From Glutamicibacter sp002979865 (GTDB taxonomy: Bacteria; Actinomycetota; Actinomycetes; Actinomycetales; Micrococcaceae), in the NCBI RefSeq assembly GCF_050030965.1, contig NZ_CP188297.1:3720001-3784000 (forward strand): 64,000 nt of DNA. The letters run 5' to 3'. Position 1 is the stretch's first letter. Each line of letters begins with the position of its first letter. Both the position numbers and the translations under genes were made by a program. Below are positions 45,425 through 53,715 of the stretch, piece by piece. Under the pieces are notes generated by a model, which saw only the letters and a list, made by a program, of their open reading frames with translations, was not told the origin of the DNA and ran no database searches.

Positions 45425-46645
45425 TTACTTGGAAACCAGCTGGTATCCATTTTCGTTGTGCTCCGCCTCGTCGATCCCGGCAATTTCGATATCTGCCGCG
45501 ACACGCCATGGGCTGAACTTTCCAATGACCGTGGCGATGACCCAGGTCATCACCGCGGAGAAGACCATGACCACAATCAGGGTGGCTGCCTGGGCGATCA
45601 GCTGGGCGACGCCTCCGCCGTAGAACAGTCCGCCAGCGCTCTCCTCGGTTGGCAGGGCGAAGAAGCCCAGGAACAGGGTTCCGATCAAGCCGGCGACCAG
45701 GTGCACGCCGACAACATCCAGCGAGTCGTCGTAGCCCAGCTTCCATTTCAGGTTCACTGCCCAGGCTGCACCGGCGCCAGCCAGGATGCCCAGCAGCATC
45801 GCGGCCCAGGGGGCCACATCTGCGCAGGAAGGGGTGATGGCGACCAGGCCGGCCACCAGGCCCGAGGCGACACCCAGCGAGCTGGGGCGGGAACCGCGAA
45901 GCTTCTCAACCAGGATCCAGCCAAGGACGGCCGCACCCGGAGCTGCCAGGGTATTGACCCAGATGAGTCCAGCCTGCTCGACGGTGGTTGCCGCACCGGC
46001 GTTGAAACCGAACCAGCCGAACCACAGCAGGCCGGCACCGAGCATGACCAGCGGGGTGTTGTGCGGCTGCGGACGGTCGTGGAAGTTGTGGCGCTGGCCC
46101 AGCTTCAGGGCCAGGACCAGGGCTGCGATACCTGCGTTGGTGTGAACCACTGCGCCACCGGCGAAGTCAATGGCTTCGCCGAAGATGCTGCCCAGGAATC
46201 CGTCAGCGGAGAGCAAGCCTCCACCCCAGACCCAGAAGGCCACCGGTGCGTACACCAGGGTGACCCATAGCGGGACGAAGAACAGCCATGGCGCAAAGCG
46301 GGCGCGGTCGGCGATGGCTCCGGAGATGATGGCTACCGAGATCATGGCGAAGGTACCGGCGAATCCGGCGGCGAGCAGCTCGGACTGCTCGGTATTGTGC
46401 ATGGCAAAGTCGCTGATTGGATTGCCGACGATTCCGGCGATGGCTGGTTCCCCGGCGGAGAACGAGTAGCCCCAGAGCACCCAGACAACGGCGGTGATCG
46501 CCGCGGCGGAGAAACTCATCAGCATCATGTTCACCACGCCGGTGGCGCGAGTCATGCCGCCGTAGAAAAGTCCCAGTGCCGGTGTCATCAGCAATACGAG
46601 TGCGGCAGCTATCAGGATCCATAAGCTGGCTACATCCAACTCCAT
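45425..46645 (-). CDS. amt: ammonium transporter
   Basis: 406 residues, 11 predicted membrane segments. LVLLMTPALGLFYGGMTR, DFAGGAVVHTNAGIAALVLA (twin-His region), GLLWFGWFGFNAGA and LDVVGVHLVAGLIGTL are the family's landmarks. Carries NH3/NH4+ across the membrane. GAGGGG precedes the ATG at 46645. In many relatives amt is followed by glnB and glnD; neither is present here, so PII control, if any, is encoded elsewhere. Confidence 0.95.
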   Translation of the reverse strand: MELDVASLWILIAAALVLLMTPALGLFYGGMTRATGVVNMMLMSFSAAAITAVVWVLWGYSFSAGEPAIAGIVGNPISDFAMHNTEQSELLAAGFAGTFAMISVAIISGAIADRARFAPWLFFVPLWVTLVYAPVAFWVWGGGLLSADGFLGSIFGEAIDFAGGAVVHTNAGIAALVLALKLGQRHNFHDRPQPHNTPLVMLGAGLLWFGWFGFNAGAATTVEQAGLIWVNTLAAPGAAVLGWILVEKLRGSRPSSLGVASGLVAGLVAITPSCADVAPWAAMLLGILAGAGAAWAVNLKWKLGYDDSLDVVGVHLVAGLIGTLFLGFFALPTEESAGGLFYGGGVAQLIAQAATLIVVMVFSAVMTWVIATVIGKFSPWRVAADIEIAGIDEAEHNENGYQLVSK

Positions 46646-46839
46646 CTGGATCACTTCCCCTCAAGGTATTCGGTGTATCGGTGGTGTTATGACTATCTAA
46701 CGCGCCCGATGTTTCCGAACACTCGCTGCTTCGTTTCCGCTGTGTATCAAGTTCCTGCCGGGGGTAACGTTTGCTTCTCGGCAATGTTTCGCGTCCGTTT
46801 CGAACAGTTCACGGTGCTGCTGGCCGACGGTCAAAAGAA

Positions 46840-46883
46840 CAGCCCGGCATCAGCAGAAAGTGCTTTCTGCTGATGCCGGGCTG
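46840..46883 (-). terminator. strong terminator after the lipoprotein gene
   Basis: A perfect 21-bp stem (46840-46860 with 46863-46883); on the minus strand it is followed by TTCTTTTGACC. Confidence 0.85.
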
Positions 46884-46905
46884 GCAAGGTGGACGCCGGC
46901 AGCGG

Positions 46906-47565
46906 CTACAGCCGCTTGATCTTCACGACCTGGAACTTCGGCACCGTAGTGGATCCGCCGATGGTCGTGTCATAGCTCAGGGATCCGGTCACCGTGGCGG
47001 TGATTTGAACGATGTCCTCGGCCACGATGTCATCCAGCGCATCACAGTCCGCCAAGCCATCACCGGCAGTGAACATCGAATTGTGCTCGTAGTCGTATTT
47101 GCCCACCTGCGGGTGGCTCAGCTCGGCACGGAAGGTGCAGGGACCGGTCGCGGAGTCGAACTGGGTGACCAGGCCGTAGAGAGTCACATTCTCATCGATG
47201 TGCGAGTCCGGTTGCTTCACGATTTGCGCCAGAGCCCGCTTAGTGACCTTCTTGGCCTTGTTGGCCTTGGCTTTTTCCGCCGCGGCCGCAGCTTCCCTGT
47301 CTTCCTTTTCCTTCGCCTTGCGTGCCTTCTGGGCTTCTGCGGCTGCTGCGCGTACTTCCTCGGCTGCGCGAAGCTCTGCTGCTTCTTCCTCGGCCAGGGC
47401 CAATTGCGTTTCGGTTTCTGCCAGCTGGGCTTGCAGTGCTTCCTTTTCAGCAGCTATGGCTGCGCTCGAGGCTTGCGCAGCCTCGAACTCTTCTGCCGAT
47501 ACCCCGCAGGCAGCCAGCGATAGAATTCCTGCCATTGCGGTTGCAGTTACTAAGAAACTTTTCAT
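46906..47565 (-). CDS. coiled-coil lipoprotein with a C-terminal beta domain
   Basis: 219 residues. Lipoprotein signal ending LSLAAC, then about 90 residues of Ala/Glu/Lys-rich heptads (EKEALQAQLAETETQLALAE) predicted as a coiled coil. The last 110 residues read like a small beta-barrel (HIDENVTLYGLVTQFDSATG, DIVQITATVTGSLSYDTTIG). Start taken at the ATG at 47565, preceded by GGGGA. Surface-anchored; the family was not identified. Confidence 0.75.
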   Translation of the reverse strand: MKSFLVTATAMAGILSLAACGVSAEEFEAAQASSAAIAAEKEALQAQLAETETQLALAEEEAAELRAAEEVRAAAAEAQKARKAKEKEDREAAAAAEKAKANKAKKVTKRALAQIVKQPDSHIDENVTLYGLVTQFDSATGPCTFRAELSHPQVGKYDYEHNSMFTAGDGLADCDALDDIVAEDIVQITATVTGSLSYDTTIGGSTTVPKFQVVKIKRL

Positions 47566-47674
47566 GCTCATTCCCCAGTTCACGAGTGCGAGCTGCTTGA
47601 ACCCCCAAGTTTCAAGTACCCATGATCCTTACAGGGGCCGGGGACAATTTAGCTGGAGCAGGCACACTGGAAGC

Positions 47675-48349
47675 ATGGACCGATCTTTCTTCTTGCCCGA
47701 TGCCTTGGACGTTGCGCCCCGGTTGCTCGGGGCAGTGCTCACCGTGGATTCCATTGACGGACCGGTCAGTGTGCGCATCACCGAAACCGAAGCGTACATG
47801 GGCCTGGGAACCGCAGGGCCCTATGACCCGGGCAGCCACTCGAAGGACAGGAAAACCGAACGCAACGCGTCCATGTTCCTGGAACCCGGGCACGCGTACG
47901 TGTACTTCACCTACGGAATGCACTACGCCCTGAATTTCGTTTGCTCACCGCCAGGAGCTGCTTCCGGGGTGCTGATACGTTCTGGTGAAATTATTTCCGG
48001 CACCGATCTGGCCCACGCGCGAAGACTGGAGAAGCGGCCCATCCGCTACGCCCGCAATCCCATCCCGGAGATCCAGCTGGCCCGTGGACCGGGGAACTTG
48101 GCCACAGCATTGGGACTCACGAGATTGGAACATGACGGGCTGGATCTGTTCGCTGCCCCATTTACCCTCCATGCTGCCCCTGGTCTCCCGGAGACTTTGC
48201 GCACTGGACCCCGCGTTGGCGTCGCGGGAATAGCCGGCGGTCCGCAGTTCCCCTGGCGATTCTGGCTGCCCGATGAGCCAAGCGTTTCCGCTTTTCGCCC
48301 GGGCCGCGATGCTCCTGGGGCAGTCACTGGCATCAGGAAACGAAAATAG
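47675..48349 (+). CDS. DNA-3-methyladenine glycosylase (AAG/MPG family)
   Basis: 224 residues. VAPRLLGAVLTV, ITETEAYMGLGTAGPYDPGS (with the catalytic Glu), SMFLEPGHAYVYFTYGMHYA and RGPGNLATALGL match AAG/MPG glycosylases, which excise alkylated purines in base-excision repair. A GGAAG sequence precedes the ATG closely. Its stop codon is part of the following terminator stem. Confidence 0.92.
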   Translation: MDRSFFLPDALDVAPRLLGAVLTVDSIDGPVSVRITETEAYMGLGTAGPYDPGSHSKDRKTERNASMFLEPGHAYVYFTYGMHYALNFVCSPPGAASGVLIRSGEIISGTDLAHARRLEKRPIRYARNPIPEIQLARGPGNLATALGLTRLEHDGLDLFAAPFTLHAAPGLPETLRTGPRVGVAGIAGGPQFPWRFWLPDEPSVSAFRPGRDAPGAVTGIRKRK

Positions 48350-48391
48350 GCTCTGGCTTCAACGCCATTAATGCGTTGAAGCCAGAGCCTA
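48347..48391. terminator. bidirectional terminator
   Basis: A perfect 19-bp stem (48347-48365 with 48373-48391) between the convergent glycosylase and acyltransferase genes. Confidence 0.85.
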
Positions 48392-48413
48392 TCGAGCAAG
48401 GTGCCGCAAAGCC

Positions 48414-50546
48414 CTATGCTGCCGGGAACAGTTCCTTGGAATCCAGTTCCTTCTTCAGCCGGGATTCCAAGGTCTGGGACAAGGATTCGGCAAAGGTTTC
48501 GGTCAGGTGCGAGTGGTCCCAATAGGCCACGATGCCACCGACTACTGCAAAGCAGCGTCCGTCCTCGCACAGCTGGTCATTCATGTCGACATCAATAATA
48601 TTCGGCTTATCCAGGGCCTTCACGGCGTCGACCTGCGGATCCATCGGAATCCATTGCTTCGCCTCGCCACTGCATTCGCTGAATTCGCCATCGCTGGAGG
48701 CCACGCAGTCAGGCACATTCTCCACGGTCTCCCCCGGGAAGGACGTATCTCGAATGACCGCTACAGCGGCGCCGGTGCCGGCCCAGTCCTGGAGAATCTT
48801 CTCGTAGGCTTTCTGGGCAGGTTCAGCGGTGTTTTCCATTTCGTATCCGGAAACCGGAAGGGACTGGCGGTTGGAGCTGATCACCAGGTCATAGTCTTCC
48901 TTTTCGATCTGCTTGGTCACCCAGCTGCCATAATCAGCGCAGCCCTTTTCCCGTGCCTCGGAGTCAAAGACCTGGGGTTCGCCCATGACGGCGCAACGGC
49001 TGGCCAGATAGGTATCAATACTCCAGCCATTCTTCTTCGCCATCGGTTCCAAAGCAGGAATCCACTGGCCTGCATGAGAGTTTCCAACCAGTGCTACCTT
49101 GATCTTGCCATCACCGTAGTTGCATACCGGGCGGTCCTTGTAGTCGGCGTCCTGGCTGGCGAAGCAATCATCCTTGTAGACGACCGGCTTGTCGGTCTTC
49201 GCGACTACCGGGGCGGGAGCCACCGGCTGGTAGGCCGTCTCGATATTCACTGCTTCGCCGCATGATTCACTGAGCGACGCGGCACCGAAGCAGTCTTCGC
49301 CCAGCTCCTTTTCGACCTGGGCCAAGGCCTTGTCGACGTCTTGGGCATCATTGATGATGCGTTCGGTGTTGAGGTAGAAAGCTCCGGCAACCAAAGCCAA
49401 GACGAGGCTGCCCGTGGCAAGGAAGCGTGGCGCCGTGAGCAGTACCGAGGCGTCAATGAACTTACGGAATCGAACCTCGACAAGCTTCTGCGTCAAAACA
49501 GCCAAGACCAGCGTCAAGGCCAGGGCAATGATCTTCTGGGGCCATTTGAAGTCTTCCACCATGAACGGCATCAGGATCAATAGCGGCCAATGCCAGAGGT
49601 AGATGGCATAGGAGTTGTCACCGAAGAACTGGAACGGCTTGCTGCTCAAGAACATGTTGGGCGAGTACTTGTGCGTGGAATGGCAGAGCAGGATCAGTGC
49701 GGTGCCGAATACTGGAATCGCTGCAATGTATCCGGGGAATGGCATCTGCCCGGTAAAGGCCACCGCGCTGAATGCGATGGCAAGGACTCCGCCCCACGAC
49801 CCGATCAAGCTCATCGCATCCTTCTTGGCCGCATGCGCACGCGTTCCCAAGGCCGCCACCAGGGCGCCTGCCGAGAATTCCCAGACTCGGGTAAAGGTCG
49901 AGAAGTATGCGCTGCCCGGTTCAGTCGTGGTTGCGTATAGCGAGTATCCGAAGGAAATCAAGAAGACGGCGCTGATCCCGGCCAACGCGGCGGTTGCCGG
50001 CTTGATTCCGGACTTGATGGCGGCAAAGATCAGCAGGCCGATCAGAATTGGCCATACGAAATAGAACTGCTCTTCTGCAGACAGGGACCAGAAATGCTGG
50101 AAGGGGCTTGGAGCTTCGCCTTCGGCAAGGTAATCGACCTTGGTCAGTGCCAGGTACCAGTTCTGGAAGTAGAACGTCGCGGCCATCGCTTGCAGTCCCC
50201 AGTCCTGCCACACCGTGGACGGTGCGAAGAACCAGATGCCCAAGACGCTGGCCAGGATCACCAAGAAGGAGGCAGGGATCAGCCGCTTGACTCGCCTCAT
50301 CCAGAAATTGACGACATCGCCAATGTTCTTCGGCGGCTTGGCGAGCAGATGCGAAGTGATCAGGAATCCCGAGATCACGAAGAACACGTCGACTCCGACG
50401 AAGCCGCCGGGCAGATAGTGCCCCCAGAAGTGGTACAGCACAACAACACCTACGGCGATGGCGCGCAGGCCCTGGATGTCCATGCGGAAAGCCCTGGGCT
50501 TAGGGTCCTGCTTGACTGGTATGGGCAGGTCTTGGTTCGACGACAC
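48414..50546 (-). CDS. acyltransferase 3 with C-terminal SGNH domain (OafA-like)
   Basis: 710 residues. N-terminal acyltransferase-3 membrane domain (about 20-410): DIQGLRAIAVGVVVLYHFWG with the catalytic His, GGFVGVDVFFVISGFLITSH, FWSLSAEEQFYFVWPILIGL. The extracytoplasmic C-terminal part has SGNH motifs VALVGNSHAGQW and YWDHSHLTETFAES. Such proteins O-acetylate cell-surface polysaccharides. GTG start at 50546. Fits with the nearby cell-surface genes. Confidence 0.9.
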   Translation of the reverse strand: MSSNQDLPIPVKQDPKPRAFRMDIQGLRAIAVGVVVLYHFWGHYLPGGFVGVDVFFVISGFLITSHLLAKPPKNIGDVVNFWMRRVKRLIPASFLVILASVLGIWFFAPSTVWQDWGLQAMAATFYFQNWYLALTKVDYLAEGEAPSPFQHFWSLSAEEQFYFVWPILIGLLIFAAIKSGIKPATAALAGISAVFLISFGYSLYATTTEPGSAYFSTFTRVWEFSAGALVAALGTRAHAAKKDAMSLIGSWGGVLAIAFSAVAFTGQMPFPGYIAAIPVFGTALILLCHSTHKYSPNMFLSSKPFQFFGDNSYAIYLWHWPLLILMPFMVEDFKWPQKIIALALTLVLAVLTQKLVEVRFRKFIDASVLLTAPRFLATGSLVLALVAGAFYLNTERIINDAQDVDKALAQVEKELGEDCFGAASLSESCGEAVNIETAYQPVAPAPVVAKTDKPVVYKDDCFASQDADYKDRPVCNYGDGKIKVALVGNSHAGQWIPALEPMAKKNGWSIDTYLASRCAVMGEPQVFDSEAREKGCADYGSWVTKQIEKEDYDLVISSNRQSLPVSGYEMENTAEPAQKAYEKILQDWAGTGAAVAVIRDTSFPGETVENVPDCVASSDGEFSECSGEAKQWIPMDPQVDAVKALDKPNIIDVDMNDQLCEDGRCFAVVGGIVAYWDHSHLTETFAESLSQTLESRLKKELDSKELFPAA

Positions 50547-50932
50547 TTCTGGATGGATCCTTTACCGGCTGGTCTGGCCGCACGGGGGCACCCAGAATCA
50601 ACCGGAGCATCCCTCATGCAGTGCGTACAGATTGAAGGGACACACTTCCCCAGAAAACATCTTTACCCAAGTAGTCTGGACGTTTTCTGTAGCGCTGGTC
50701 ACTGCTTCCTTGGGTGACCTGCGGCCAGAAGGCGCCGGAAAAGTTCCATTCACTCACTGACTAGATCTTTTCCGTGGAGGCCCCAAGGAAAGTTTCGGAC
50801 CCAGGATCGAGTGGCGTGACTGACCTCACTGCAAAATTTCCTTGATTCCAACTCCTGTGTGCGCCCCCTGGCCCAACAGGAACAAAACCGCTCTGTGCAG
50901 GAATTACAGATGCGCAGCGCCCGCTTAAACAA
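50547..50932. other. intergenic without recognised features
   Basis: About 390 bases between the acyltransferase and the ftsY terminator. No gene, repeat or convincing promoter was seen; presumably contains the acyltransferase promoter. Confidence 0.4.
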
Positions 50933-50965
50933 GATCTCCCCGCCGCAGGAAACGACGGGGAGATC
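50933..50965 (-). terminator. terminator after ftsY
   Basis: A 10-bp stem (50933-50942 with 50956-50965) and TTGTTT following on the minus strand, 22 bases past the ftsY stop. Confidence 0.75.
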
Positions 50966-50986
50966 AAGAAAATATGGAATTATCGA

Positions 50987-52168
50987 TTAGCCTTCGAGCA
51001 GTGCGTCCACGAAGTCTTCCGGGTTGAATGGCGCGAGATCATCCGGACCTTCGCCCAATCCAACCAGCTTCACCGGAACACCGAGCTGACGCTGGATAGC
51101 CACGACGATACCGCCCTTGGCAGTGCCGTCGAGCTTGGTCAGTACGATCCCCGAAACGTTGACAACCTCGGAGAAGACCTTGGCCTGCTGCAGGCCGTTC
51201 TGCCCGGTGGTCGCATCGAGGACCAGCAGGACTTCGTCAATGGTGGCCTTCTTCTCGACCACTCGCTTGATCTTGCCCAGCTCGTCCATCAGGCCGACCT
51301 TGTTCTGCAGGCGGCCGGCGGTGTCGATCATGACAATGTCGACTTCCTGCTCGATGCCCGCGGAAACGGCTTCAAAGGCAACGGATGCCGGGTCGGCGCC
51401 GTCGATCTCGGAACGAACGGTAGGCACGCCCACGCGGTCGCCCCAGGTAGCCAGCTGCTCGGCGGCGGCGGCACGGAAGGTATCGGCGGCGCCCAGCAGG
51501 ACGTCCTTGTCTTCAGCAACGAGAACTCGCGCCAGCTTGCCGATGGTGGTGGTCTTGCCAACACCGTTGACCCCGACCACCATGATGATGCTTGGGCGGT
51601 CCGGATGCGGTTCAGGCAGGTAGCTGCGGTCCAGGCTCGGATCCACCAGCTTGAGCAGTTCCTCGCGGAGCATTGCCTTGACGCGAGCCGGGTCCTTGCT
51701 GCCTTCAATCTTCACTCGTTCACGCAGTGCGTCAACGAGCTCAAGCGCAGGCTCGGTACCCAGGTCTGCCATCAGCAGATTTTCTTCAATCTCTTCCCAG
51801 ACATCCTCGTCAATCGAGTCTTGGCTGAGCAGGGCCAACAGGCCCTTGGAGAACATGCTGTTGGATTTGGTCAGTCGCGCACGCAGCCGGGCCAGACGGC
51901 CCTGCACTGGTTCTGGAACATCGAGCTGTGGCGCAGCAGGTGCGGCAGGCTCTTGGACCGCGACAGGCGCATCGCTTGCACCGGCAGTGTCCGCTGCGGC
52001 ATCAGTATCGCCCTCAGCACTCTGGCCAGCTGGCAAGTCGTCTGCATCGCGCTCTGACGTATACGGAGTCTTGGGCTTGCGGCCCTTGGTGACGAAGGCA
52101 ATGACGCCAATGGCCACCACGGCAACAACCGCGACAATGATGATGGTTAATATAAGCGAATCAGACAC
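50987..52168 (-). CDS. ftsY: signal recognition particle receptor FtsY
   Basis: 393 residues. N-terminal membrane segment (LILTIIIVAVVAVVAIGVIA), an acidic A domain (about 38-90), then the NG domain: VVGVNGVGKTTTIGKLA, AADTFRAAAAEQLATW, MIDTAGRLQNKVGLMDEL, TKLDGTAKGG. The GTPase pairs with Ffh to deliver ribosomes to the translocon. GTG start. In relatives ftsY follows smc directly; here 5.4 kb of cell-surface genes lie between. Confidence 0.97.
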   Translation of the reverse strand: MSDSLILTIIIVAVVAVVAIGVIAFVTKGRKPKTPYTSERDADDLPAGQSAEGDTDAAADTAGASDAPVAVQEPAAPAAPQLDVPEPVQGRLARLRARLTKSNSMFSKGLLALLSQDSIDEDVWEEIEENLLMADLGTEPALELVDALRERVKIEGSKDPARVKAMLREELLKLVDPSLDRSYLPEPHPDRPSIIMVVGVNGVGKTTTIGKLARVLVAEDKDVLLGAADTFRAAAAEQLATWGDRVGVPTVRSEIDGADPASVAFEAVSAGIEQEVDIVMIDTAGRLQNKVGLMDELGKIKRVVEKKATIDEVLLVLDATTGQNGLQQAKVFSEVVNVSGIVLTKLDGTAKGGIVVAIQRQLGVPVKLVGLGEGPDDLAPFNPEDFVDALLEG

Positions 52169-52344
52169 GCTCTAAATCGTCTCATATCTCCAACGATTTA
52201 GGGATCATATGGCAGGCAGCACCAGCATCAGCACATTTTGCATTCAAGGCTAGACTGGCAGGTGGGTTGCTTAGCCCCGTTCGTCGTTCCAGAAAGGCTG
52301 AGGGTTACTGCTCGCTGAGCGGCAGAACCATCTGTTCAATTGAT

Positions 52345-53580
52345 ATGGCATTGAAAACCACCCGTGCTGCCAAGGCGCCCATCCCCCAAGAGATCAGCGT
52401 ATTGCTGGTAGCGGCATTCATCATCGCATTGGGTTTCGGGCTCATCGCCCCCATCTTGCCCCAGTATGCAGTGAGCTTTGATGTCGGCAATGCGGCCGCC
52501 ACTATTATCGTCAGCATTTTCGCCTTTACCCGATTGATTTTCGCACCGGTAGCAGGCGTCCTGGTAGGCAAGCTCGGCGAGCCCAAGATCTACGTCACCG
52601 GCGTTCTGCTAGTTGCGGTATCGACTTTGCTTTGCGCTGTGGTCCAGGACTATACGCAGCTATTGATTGCTCGTGGACTGGGCGGGTTCGGGTCGACCAT
52701 GTTCACCATTTCAGCCATGGCATTAATTGCGCGCCTGGCTCCGGAGAAATCCCGTGGACGCATCTCGGGCTTGTATGCCGGCTCGTTCCTCTTGGGCAAC
52801 GTCTTCGGCCCGGTTCTTGGAACCTTGCTTGCCCCGCTGGGCATGCGTATTCCGTTCTTGATTTACGGCACCGCCCTGGTGATTGCCGCAGGCGTGGTCT
52901 ACATGGCCTTGGGCCGTCGCCGCGATCTGGATGCAGATGCGGCAAACCCGCGATCAAGGCATTCCGATATTGAAGTGGTGACCACCCGCGAGGCGCTGGT
53001 CTCCCCCGCCTACCGGGCGGCATTGTTCTCCGGGTTCAGCTACGGCTGGCTGGCGTTCGGCGTGCGCAATAGCATGATCCCGCTTTTCGCCTTGGCCGTG
53101 TTCGGCCAAACCATGGGTGCCACGGCCGCCGGAATCTCCATGACGGTGTTTGCCATCGGCAATGGTTGCGCGCTGGTGTTCTCCGGTCGCCTGACAGACA
53201 GCATTGGACGCAAGATCCCCGTGGTCCTTGGCATGAGTGTCCTGCTCGTGTCCATTGGCGCGATGGGGTACTCGACGTCCCTGGTTGGCTTCATCGTCTT
53301 CTCGGTCCTGGCCGGCATTGGCGGCGGGCTGCTGGGCCCAGCACAGCAAGCGTCCGTGGCTGACGTGATTGGTTCCGGCCGCAACGGCGGCAAGGCACTG
53401 GCCGGATTCCAGATGTGCACCGATCTAGGCTCCATCATCGGCCCGCTGCTGGCCGGGGCCATGGCCGACATGATCAGCTTCCAATTGGCCTTCAACATTT
53501 CGGCTGTCGTGGGCCTGGTCGGAGTGATTGCCTGGCTGTTGGTTCCAAAGACCATAAAACCCGTGGAATTGGCCGATTAA
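52345..53580 (+). CDS. major facilitator superfamily transporter
   Basis: 411 residues, 12 membrane segments. FGLIAPILPQYAVSFDVG and FAPVAGVLVGKLGEPK (motif A region), FSGRLTDSIGRKIPVVLG (second motif A), GGLLGPAQQASVADVIG. Looks like a drug/multidrug or small-molecule exporter. Start at the ATG at 52345 by fit of the N-terminus; no ribosome binding site is visible, so either leaderless translation or an upstream start is possible. Substrate unknown. Confidence 0.85.
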   Translation: MALKTTRAAKAPIPQEISVLLVAAFIIALGFGLIAPILPQYAVSFDVGNAAATIIVSIFAFTRLIFAPVAGVLVGKLGEPKIYVTGVLLVAVSTLLCAVVQDYTQLLIARGLGGFGSTMFTISAMALIARLAPEKSRGRISGLYAGSFLLGNVFGPVLGTLLAPLGMRIPFLIYGTALVIAAGVVYMALGRRRDLDADAANPRSRHSDIEVVTTREALVSPAYRAALFSGFSYGWLAFGVRNSMIPLFALAVFGQTMGATAAGISMTVFAIGNGCALVFSGRLTDSIGRKIPVVLGMSVLLVSIGAMGYSTSLVGFIVFSVLAGIGGGLLGPAQQASVADVIGSGRNGGKALAGFQMCTDLGSIIGPLLAGAMADMISFQLAFNISAVVGLVGVIAWLLVPKTIKPVELAD

Positions 53581-53715
53581 GCAATTCCGCAGTTTTAGAT
53601 TTCCCCTGGCTTTCGCGCCGATATTAATTCCCGGAATCTTGCCGGGAAACATCGGGTAGATATACTAGCAATGGCTTTCGCCATTTCACTTGCACTCGAT
53701 TATTCAGGGGAATCC

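Noticed and set aside
46655..46800. Possible GlnR/AmtR site upstream of amt (GTTAC and GATAG pieces)
   Set aside because: Spacing and second half-sites do not match either consensus, so not listed as a regulatory site.
53628..53648. 7-bp stem (TTCCCGG/CCGGGAA) after the MFS gene
   Set aside because: Stem is short and no T-run follows, so a terminator call was not justified.
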